The notes beneath the pieces are model-generated. The model did not search any database. It was not told the origin of the DNA and was given only the letters and a program-made list of their open reading frames with translations. A stretch of 64,000 bases of DNA from Lysobacter sp036697405 (lineage in GTDB: Bacteria > Pseudomonadota > Gammaproteobacteria > Xanthomonadales > Xanthomonadaceae), in NCBI RefSeq assembly GCF_036697405.1, contig NZ_JBAHWA010000001.1, positions 496,001-560,000 on the forward strand. The letters are read 5' to 3'. The translations under genes were made by a program, and so were the position numbers. Positions 55,062 through 64,000 of the stretch are shown here, in pieces; position 1 is the first letter of the stretch, and every line of letters starts with the position of its first letter.

Positions 55062-55128
55062 GCGCCCTAACTACGATTAGACCCCAAAGTGAGGTGTAGT
55101 GCGGATTATGAGGACGGCCTGGGAGGCT
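55062..55128 (-). other. attI recombination site
   Basis: Core GTTAGGG (55065-55071 on the - strand) marks the junction with the first cassette: CTAATCGTAGTTAGGGCGCT. It lies between intI and the array with no attC-type stem, as expected for attI. Boundaries of the accessory integrase sites are estimated. Confidence 0.75.
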
Positions 55129-55134
55129 GGTCAA
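55105..55134 (-). promoter_or_regulatory. Putative cassette promoter Pc
   Basis: On the cassette strand TTGACC (55134-55129), an 18-base spacer, then CATAAT (55110-55105). This points into attI and the array, the position Pc takes in other integrons. Boxes match sigma-70 consensus at most positions. Confidence 0.65.
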
Positions 55135-55231
55135 TCAGATTTTTCCTACACAGCACAAGGGGTTAGGGCGATTTCGCACGTTGATCGAGCAATGCAGCAT
55201 CACGGGTGTTAACCGGCACGGAGGCCGTCTA

Positions 55232-56240
55232 ATGCTCACTGCAGAAGATGTCGCGGTCATAAGCAATCCAGGATCGGTTTCGCCAAGGCCCAGGCTGCTC
55301 GATGAAGTTCGGCGCAGATTGCGGGTTAAGCACTACAGTTTGCGAACGGAACAAGCCTATGTGTATTGGATTCGCCGGTATATCCAGATCAATGGCCGCC
55401 GACACCCACGCGAATTAGGCGGTAAGGAAATTGAGTACTTCCTGAGCGATCTGGCCCAGCGGCATCGGGTCGCGCCTAGCACCCAGAATCAGGCCTTGGC
55501 CGCCCTGCTGTTTTTGTACCGGGAGGTGCTGGCCCTGGATCTGCCATGGATGGAGAACATAATCCGTGCCAAACGGGCGCCGCGTTTGCCTGTGGTGTTG
55601 TCGCGCGCCGAAACCATGGCCTTGTTGCGCGCAATGTCGGGTCGTGAAGCCCTGATGGCCGGCCTGCTTTATGGCAGCGGGTTGCGGCTGATGGAATGCT
55701 TGCGATTGAGGATGAAGGATGTGGACCTTGCCCGCCACGAGATCACCGTGCGCGACGGCAAGGGCGGCAAGGGCCGCAAGACGATGCTGCCGGAGCGGTT
55801 ACGTCAGGCGCTACAGGCGCAGATCGACTGCGCGCGAGCACAGCACGCCCTGGATCTGGAAGCCGGCTTCGGGGCGGCATCCCTTCCTTTACGCACTAGC
55901 CCGCAAATACCGCAACGCGGAGAAGGAACCTGGTTGGCAATATGTGTTCCCTGCTGCTCGCCGGGCAATGGATCCTGCAGACGGACGCGAGAAGCGCCAC
56001 CACTTGGACGAAGGCGTGCTGCAACGGGCGGTACGTGCCGCCGCGCGGGCGGCCGGCATCATCAAGCCCGTCAGCCCGCACACCCTTAGGCATTGTTTCG
56101 CCACTCATCTGCTGGAAGGCGGCGCCGACATCCGCACGGTGCAGGAGCTCCTAGGCCACAAGGACGTGACCACCACGCAGATTTATACGCACGTTCTCAA
56201 CCGCGGCACAGTCGGCGTGGGGAGTCCTTTGGACTGCTAG
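55232..56240 (+). pseudogene. intI: Integron integrase IntI, frameshifted
   Basis: Tyrosine recombinase that moves cassettes by attI x attC exchange. The ATG at 55232 follows GGAGG (55220-55224). N-terminal core-binding domain: LLDEVRRRLRVKHYSLRTEQ, YVYWIRRYI. Catalytic residues: Arg in GSGLRLMECL, Lys in GKGGKGRKT, HxxR in SPHTLRHCFATH, His in LLGHKDV, Tyr in TTQIYTHV. The IntI-specific extra segment (EKRHHLDEGVLQRAV) is present. After GFGAASLP the frame is lost; removing one T from the TTT at 55888-55890 restores YALARKYRNAEKEPGWQYVF. So the gene is a recent pseudogene or carries a sequencing error. Confidence 0.92.
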
Positions 56241-56389
56241 CGTTACGCACGGGCAAACGGCAGCTTCAGTTGCCCAGCCTGTGTGCAAACCTCAGCTTGC
56301 GGTAAGGCTCCTCAGGAGCTTGCGCGGAGCCCAGCGGCGCGAGCAGAGAACCGGCAAAGCACTTCCCTCGACTGCGGCGCACACCAACA

Positions 56390-56415
56390 AAAAACCCGGC
56401 CGAAGCCGGGTTTTT
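56390..56415. terminator. Bidirectional terminator between intI and acnB
   Basis: Stem AACCCGGC (56393-56400) with GCCGGGTT (56405-56412), loop CGAA, flanked by A-run and T-run; serves both convergent genes. Confidence 0.88.
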
Positions 56416-56449
56416 CGCGAGCGCCCAGCGCCCGAAACCTGCGATCCGA

Positions 56450-59047
56450 TCAGGCCGCGACGGTGTCCGCCACGGTCTTGTAGTCCTCGATCTGGTCGAA
56501 GTTCATGTAGCGGTAGATCTGGTCGCCGCTGGCCTTGAGCACGCCGACGTCCGCCATGTACTCCTCGCGGGTCGGGATGCGGCCCAGACGCGAGCAGATC
56601 GCCGCCAGTTCGGCCGAGCCCAGGTAGACGTTGGTGTTGCGGCCCAGGCGGTTGGGGAAGTTGCGGGTGCTGGTGGAGAACACCGTGGCGCCCTCGCGCG
56701 CCTGCGCCTGGTTGCCCATGCACAGCGAGCAGCCCGGCATTTCCATGCGCGCGCCGGCGGTGCCGAAGGTGCCGTAGTGGCCTTCCTTGGTGAGCTCGGA
56801 GGCGTCCATCTTGGTCGGCGGCGCGACCCACAGACGGGTCGGGATGTCGCGCTTGCCTTCCAGCAGCTTGGCGGCGGCGCGGAAGTGGCCGATGTTGGTC
56901 ATGCACGAACCGATGAAGACCTCGTCGATGACCGCGCCGGACACGTCCGACAGGGTCTTCACATCGTCCGGGTCGTTCGGGCAGGCCACGATCGGCTCGA
57001 CGATCTGGCTGAGGTCGATATCGATGACCGCGGCGTACTCGGCGTCGGCGTCGCCTTCCAGCAGCTGCGGGTTGGCCAGCCAGCCTTCCATCGCCTTGAT
57101 CCGGCGCTGCAGCGAGCGCGAGTCGGCGTAGCCTTCGGCGATCATCCACTTGAGCAGGGTGATGTTGCTGGTCAGGTACTCGATGATCGGTTCCTTATCC
57201 AGCTTCACCGTGCAGCCGGCGGCCGAGCGCTCGGCCGAGGCGTCGGACAGTTCGAAGGCCTGTTCGACCTTGAGCTGCGGCAGGCCTTCGATCTCCAGGA
57301 TGCGGCCGGAGAAGATGTTCTTCTTGCCCTGCTTGGCCACGGTCAGCAGGCCCTGCTGGATCGCGGCCAGCGGGATCGCGTTGACCAGGTCGCGCAGGGT
57401 CACGCCGGGCTGCATTTCGCCCTTGAAGCGCACCAGCACCGACTCGGGCATGTCCAGCGGCATCACGCCTGTGGCCGCGGCGAACGCGACCAGGCCGGAG
57501 CCGGCCGGGAACGAGATGCCGACCGGGAACCGGGTGTGCGAGTCGCCGCCGGTGCCGACGGTGTCGGGCATCAGCATGCGGTTGAGCCAGGAGTGGATCA
57601 CGCCGTCGCCCGGACGCAGGGCGATGCCGCCGCGGTTGCTGATGAAGGCCGGCAGGTCGTGGTGGGTCTTGACGTCGACCGGCTTCGGGTAGGCCGCGGT
57701 GTGGCAGAACGACTGCATCACCAGGTCGGCCGAGAAGCCCAGGCAGGCCAGGTCCTTGAGTTCGTCGCGGGTCATCGGGCCGGTGGTGTCCTGCGAGCCC
57801 ACCGAGGTCATCTTCGGCTCGCAGTAGGTGCCCGGGCGGATGCCCGGCTGCACGCCGTCGACTTCCGGCAGGCCGCAGGCGCGGCCGACCATCTTCTGCG
57901 CCAGCGAGTAGCCCTTGCCGGTGTCGGCCGGGTTCTGCGGCAGACGGAACAGGGTCGAGGTCGGCAGGCCCAGGGCCTCGCGCGCCTTGGCGGTCAGGCC
58001 GCGGCCGACGATCAGCGGGATGCGGCCGCCGGCGCGGACTTCGTCCAGCAGCACTTCGGACTTGAGCGCGAACTCGGCGATCACCTCGCCGTTCTTGAGC
58101 GCCTTGCCCTCGTAGGGGCGCAGCTCGACCACGTCGCCCATGTCCATTTGCGACACGTCGAGTTCGATCGGCAGCGCGCCGGCGTCTTCCATGGTGTTGT
58201 AGAAGATCGGCGCGATCTTGGACCCCAGGCACACGCCGCCGAAGCGCTTGTTCGGAATGAAGGGGATGTCCTCGCCGGTGAACCACAGCACCGAATTGGT
58301 CGCCGACTTGCGGCTGGAGCCGGTGCCGACCACGTCGCCGACGTAGGCGACCAGGTGGCCCTGGTCCTTCAGCGACTCGATGAAGGCGACCGGGCCGCGC
58401 TTGCCGTCTTCCTCGGGCTCGATGCCCTCGCGCTTGTTCTTCAGCATCGCCAGCGCGTGCAGCGGGATGTCCGGGCGCGTGGTCGCGTCGGGCGCCGGCG
58501 ACAGGTCGTCGGTGTTGGTCTCGCCGGTCACCTTGAACACGGTGACGGTCAGGCTTTCCGGCACTTCCGGCTTGCTGGTGAACCATTCGGCGTCGGCCCA
58601 GCTCTGCAGCACGGCGCGGGCGTTGGCGTTGCCCTGCTCGGCCTTTTCCTGGACGTCGTGGAAGGCGTCGAACATCAGCAGGGTGTGCTTGAGCGCGTTG
58701 GCGGCCACGCCGCCGACCTGGGCGTCGTCCAGCAGCTCGATCAGCGGATGGATGTTGTAGCCGCCCAGCATGGTGCCCAGCAGCTCGGTGGCGCGCTCGC
58801 GGCCGATCAGCGCATTGCGCTCGGTGCCGAACGCGACCGCGGCCAGGTAGGAGGCCTTGACCTTGGCCGCGTCGTCGACGCCGGCCGGGACGCGGTGGGT
58901 GATCAGGTCGAGCAGGAACTCTCCCTCGCCCGCCGGCGGATTCTTCAGCAGTTCGATGACCTCAGCGGTCTGCTGAGCGGTCAGGGGCAGCGGCGGAATG
59001 CCCAGCGCGGCGCGCTCGGCAACGTGTTGGCGGTAGCTGGAGAGCAT
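56450..59047 (-). CDS. acnB: Aconitate hydratase B
   Basis: Isomerises citrate to isocitrate in the TCA cycle, and may also act on 2-methylcitrate-derived substrates. 865 residues from the ATG at 59047 (MLSSYRQHVAERAALGIPPL), exactly the E. coli AcnB length. HEAT-like N-domain first, then the swivel, then Fe-S domains with IGSCMTNIGH and MPGCSLCMGNQ. GTGSSRKSATNS is visible in the swivel. It is divergent from acnA. Confidence 0.97.
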   Translation of the reverse strand: MLSSYRQHVAERAALGIPPLPLTAQQTAEVIELLKNPPAGEGEFLLDLITHRVPAGVDDAAKVKASYLAAVAFGTERNALIGRERATELLGTMLGGYNIHPLIELLDDAQVGGVAANALKHTLLMFDAFHDVQEKAEQGNANARAVLQSWADAEWFTSKPEVPESLTVTVFKVTGETNTDDLSPAPDATTRPDIPLHALAMLKNKREGIEPEEDGKRGPVAFIESLKDQGHLVAYVGDVVGTGSSRKSATNSVLWFTGEDIPFIPNKRFGGVCLGSKIAPIFYNTMEDAGALPIELDVSQMDMGDVVELRPYEGKALKNGEVIAEFALKSEVLLDEVRAGGRIPLIVGRGLTAKAREALGLPTSTLFRLPQNPADTGKGYSLAQKMVGRACGLPEVDGVQPGIRPGTYCEPKMTSVGSQDTTGPMTRDELKDLACLGFSADLVMQSFCHTAAYPKPVDVKTHHDLPAFISNRGGIALRPGDGVIHSWLNRMLMPDTVGTGGDSHTRFPVGISFPAGSGLVAFAAATGVMPLDMPESVLVRFKGEMQPGVTLRDLVNAIPLAAIQQGLLTVAKQGKKNIFSGRILEIEGLPQLKVEQAFELSDASAERSAAGCTVKLDKEPIIEYLTSNITLLKWMIAEGYADSRSLQRRIKAMEGWLANPQLLEGDADAEYAAVIDIDLSQIVEPIVACPNDPDDVKTLSDVSGAVIDEVFIGSCMTNIGHFRAAAKLLEGKRDIPTRLWVAPPTKMDASELTKEGHYGTFGTAGARMEMPGCSLCMGNQAQAREGATVFSTSTRNFPNRLGRNTNVYLGSAELAAICSRLGRIPTREEYMADVGVLKASGDQIYRYMNFDQIEDYKTVADTVAA

Positions 59048-59397
59048 GGAGAGTCCCGTAGATGGAGCTGGTGTGCACCGCGCCGGCGCCGCATCGGCCA
59101 TGGCAATGGGATGCGTCGCGGGCTGGCGGGGTTCGGAGCTTGCCCGTTAGGAGCGGGTCTTGCGTGGGCGGCCCCTCAACCGCGTATTTTGCCTGGAATG
59201 GCGTTTGGCGGCAACGCGTCGGGGCCTTGCCAGCCATATCCGGCAAGGCTTTGCGCGGTTTTTGCGGAACGCTGTGGCGCGCCTGCGACCATTGTCTGCA
59301 CGCTACCTGAATCCGATAGGGTGATAATCGCGACGAACGCACGCCACCCTGCCCGCACACACGGGCACGCCAGCCGCACACCAGGAGCCCCACCCCC
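59048..59397. other. Divergent control region of acnB and acnA
   Basis: About 350 bp. Contains a hairpin (GCCTTGCC at 59224-59231 with GGCAAGGC at 59242-59249) and a -10-like GATAAT (59323-59328) before acnA. No gene is supported. Both aconitase promoters must lie here. Confidence 0.5.
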
Positions 59398-62181
<2,784 letters not shown>

Positions 62182-62351
62182 GCGGCTTCGTGGGGGCGGA
62201 AGCCCCGCCCGCCGCAGCGCGGCGGGCGTTCGGTCGGGCTGCGCGGCCATGCCGCGCAAGCAGCCCGCCCTCACCCGTCATGGCGGCATCCTGCATTACG
62301 TGCTGCGGCAGCTGGCGGCGCGCAAGGCGGCGTAAGCGGCTTCGTGGGGGC

Positions 62352-62451
62352 NNNNNNNNNNNNNNNNNNNNNNNNNNNNNNNNNNNNNNNNNNNNNNNNN
62401 NNNNNNNNNNNNNNNNNNNNNNNNNNNNNNNNNNNNNNNNNNNNNNNNNNN
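62352..62451. other. Assembly gap (100 N)
   Basis: Exactly 100 undetermined bases within the tandem repeat, the usual placeholder length for a scaffold join of unknown size. Confidence 0.98.
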
Positions 62452-62614
62452 TCACCCGTCATGGCGGCATCCTGCATTACGTGCTGCGGCAGCTGGCGGC
62501 GCGCAAGGCGGCGTAAGCGGCTTCGTGGCGGCGGAAGCCCCGCAGCACACCTATGCCCCTCTCCCGCGAGCGGGGGAATGGAAAGCCGGAGCCTGCCCTA
62601 CGGCAAGCCCTGCC

Positions 62615-63085
62615 CTACAGCTTCGGCTTCCACTCCGCGCTGGTCATCCGCCATTCGCCCTCGCTCTCGCGCCAGCCGGTGCGCACCTCGTACACCTGCG
62701 CCGCCTCCGGCAGCACCTGACCGGCGCCGCCGCTGAGCGCCGCGCTGAAGCGCACCGTGGCGCGGTCGCCCTGGATCGCGATCTCGGCCGGCCCCAGCAC
62801 CACGCCCACATCGCGGTAGCGCCGGAAGCTCAGCATCGCCAGCGCGCGGGCGCCCCTGCGGTCCATGCCTTCGGGGCCGACGAAGTCCTCGGCCAGGCTC
62901 GCCTGCAAACCCTCCAGGTCGCGCTTTTCCAGGGCCGTCTGCAACTCGCCCAGGGTCTCGCGCAGGCGCTGCTCGGGCGGCGTGCGCGCGCAGGCGGCGA
63001 GCAGGGCCAGCAGCGCCAGCGCGCACAGGCCCAAAGCGGCGCGGCGCCAAACCGATGTTCCGAAACCCGTGGTAGGGGTCTGCAT
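62615..63085 (-). CDS. Lipoprotein with NTF2/SnoaL-like domain
   Basis: A 156-residue protein from the ATG at 63085. Lipobox LLAAC after ALGLCALALLALLA. The mature part begins with a helix (LRETLGELQTALEKRDLEGL) and then beta strands ending VRTGWRESEGEWRMTSAEW, typical of small NTF2-like domains. Function unknown. Divergent from fadD. Confidence 0.8.
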   Translation of the reverse strand: MQTPTTGFGTSVWRRAALGLCALALLALLAACARTPPEQRLRETLGELQTALEKRDLEGLQASLAEDFVGPEGMDRRGARALAMLSFRRYRDVGVVLGPAEIAIQGDRATVRFSAALSGGAGQVLPEAAQVYEVRTGWRESEGEWRMTSAEWKPKL

Positions 63086-63270
63086 AAACCTGACCGTCCG
63101 TTCGTTTTTTCGGTCGCCATCCTGACACGTCGCGACGGTCTTTCGCGCCCCCTGCCCAGGTCTCCTTGCCAGCCAATAGAGCCTATGCTCCAATCCGGAG
63201 AGGACCGTACGGCGGCGCATTCGATGCGCTGCCAGTGAACGGAAACACCGGCGATAGAGAGGGGATCGCG

Positions 63271-64000
63271 ATGAGTTTTGAACGTCCGTGGCTTGCCCAG
63301 TACCCGGCGGAGGTGCCGCCGCAAATCGACGTGGACGAGTTCCCGTCCATCGTATCGGTACTGGAAACCGCGATTGAGAAGTATCGCGACCGCCCGGCCT
63401 TCGCCAACCTCGGCAAGGTGCTTACCTACGCCGACATCGACCGCCTCAGCGCCCAGTTCGCGGCCTACCTGCTCGGCGAGCTCAAGCTCAAGAAGGGCGA
63501 TCGCGTCGCGATCATGATGCCCAACTGCCTGCAGTACCCGATCGCGACCTTCGGCGTGCTGCGCGCCGGCCTGACCGTGGTCAACACCAATCCGATGTAC
63601 ACCGCGCGCGAGCTCAAGCACCAGCTCGACGACTCCGGCGCCAGCGTCATCTTCGTGCTCGACAACTTCGGCGACACCGTGCAGAACGTGGTCGCCGGCA
63701 GCCCGATCAAGGTCATCACCACCGGCCTGGGCGACATGCTCGGCTTCCCCAAGGGGCCGATCGTCAACTTCATGCTCAAGCACGTGAAGAAGATGATCCC
63801 GGACTACAACCTCCCGGGCTCGATCCGCTTCCGCGACGCCCTGACCCTGGGGCAGATGCACAAGCTGCCCGACATCGAGATCACGCCCGACGACATCGCC
63901 TTCCTGCAATACACCGGCGGCACCACCGGCGTGGCCAAGGGCGCGATGCTGACCCACCGCAACCTGGTCGCCAACATGCAGCAGGCCGCGGCCTGGGTGG
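63271..64000 (+). CDS. fadD: Long-chain fatty acid--CoA ligase (partial, runs off window)
   Basis: First 243 residues of an acyl-CoA synthetase. The start MSFERPWLAQYPAEVPPQID is typical of gammaproteobacterial FadD, with GAGGGG upstream. Adenylate-forming motifs visible: RVAIMMPNCLQYPIA, VVNTNPMYTARELKHQL and the AMP-binding YTGGTTGVAKGAMLTH. It activates fatty acids for beta-oxidation. The rest lies beyond the window. Confidence 0.95.
   Translation, partial: MSFERPWLAQYPAEVPPQIDVDEFPSIVSVLETAIEKYRDRPAFANLGKVLTYADIDRLSAQFAAYLLGELKLKKGDRVAIMMPNCLQYPIATFGVLRAGLTVVNTNPMYTARELKHQLDDSGASVIFVLDNFGDTVQNVVAGSPIKVITTGLGDMLGFPKGPIVNFMLKHVKKMIPDYNLPGSIRFRDALTLGQMHKLPDIEITPDDIAFLQYTGGTTGVAKGAMLTHRNLVANMQQAAAWV

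Larger units (their letters stand above)
40457..56240. mobile_element. Chromosomal integron: frameshifted intI, attI, Pc and 32-cassette array
   Basis: A sedentary integron. intI is on the + strand at the right end. Leftward on the - strand follow the Pc-like promoter (55105-55134), attI (55062-55128), and one-directional cassettes, each a short gene followed by an attC of about 60 bp. I count 32 attC sites plus one attI-like junction. The consensus attC on the cassette strand begins GCCTAACAATTCATTCAAGC and ends CGGCTTAATTCAGGCGTTAG, essentially that of aadA and Xanthomonas cassettes. It lies between the HAD hydrolase gene and acnB, not beside ilvD as described for Xanthomonas. Confidence 0.95.

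Noticed and set aside
55135..55231. LexA/SOS box in front of intI, as in several other integrons
   Set aside because: Neither CTGT-N8-ACAG nor the Xanthomonas-type TTAG-N6-TACTAA pattern is present.

Overview
The window looks like part of the chromosome of a Lysobacter-like gammaproteobacterium (Xanthomonadaceae). This is inferred from the very GC-rich coding sequence, the nudJ-mnmA-hflD and clpS/clpA gene orders, and a chromosomal integron whose attC sites are of the Xanthomonas/aadA type. No database search was possible, so the genus is an inference.

Layout, left to right. (1) 101-12838 (-): one giant type V autotransporter of about 4245 residues, with an extended signal peptide, a very long repetitive passenger and a C-terminal beta-barrel. 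(2) 13672-17901 (-): a five-gene operon that resembles a divergent functional-amyloid (Fap-type) export system: a low-complexity candidate fibre subunit, two small secreted proteins sharing an RL-x-ALRGG motif, a C39 cysteine peptidase, and a coiled-coil/outer-membrane-barrel protein. (3) 18330-39454: ordinary housekeeping genes: crcB, rarA, a GH108 muramidase, GNAT acetyltransferases, lolA, ftsK, ald, trxB, aat, infA, clpA-clpS, a YbjN-like gene, nudJ-mnmA-hflD, a HAD phosphatase just beyond, and an unlisted 40-residue membrane microprotein at 39005-39127.

(4) About 40100-56240: a chromosomal integron, the most distinctive part of the window. The integrase gene (intI) lies on the + strand at 55232-56240. 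The cassette array runs leftward on the - strand behind a canonical-looking Pc promoter and an attI site. I can see 32 attC sites of about 60 bp plus one attI-like sequence that takes the place of an attC at 50521-50560. Thirty-two cassette genes follow one another in a single direction. Most are unknown small proteins, many of them membrane proteins. Recognisable cargo includes a HEPN-like protein, a DUF4262 protein, a cupin lipoprotein, two GFA-type zinc proteins, a DUF6572-like protein, a barstar-like protein and an MbcA/ParS/Xre antitoxin-like protein. The attC sites are nearly identical next to attI and decay steadily toward the far end. The integrase reading frame is broken by a single extra T at 55888-55890, so as sequenced the array cannot gain cassettes with its own integrase.

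(5) 56450-62181: divergent aconitase genes acnB and acnA. The last codons of acnA and the following spacer are tandemly repeated about every 154 bp across a 100-N assembly gap. (6) 62615-64000: a small lipoprotein and the start of fadD, which runs off the window.
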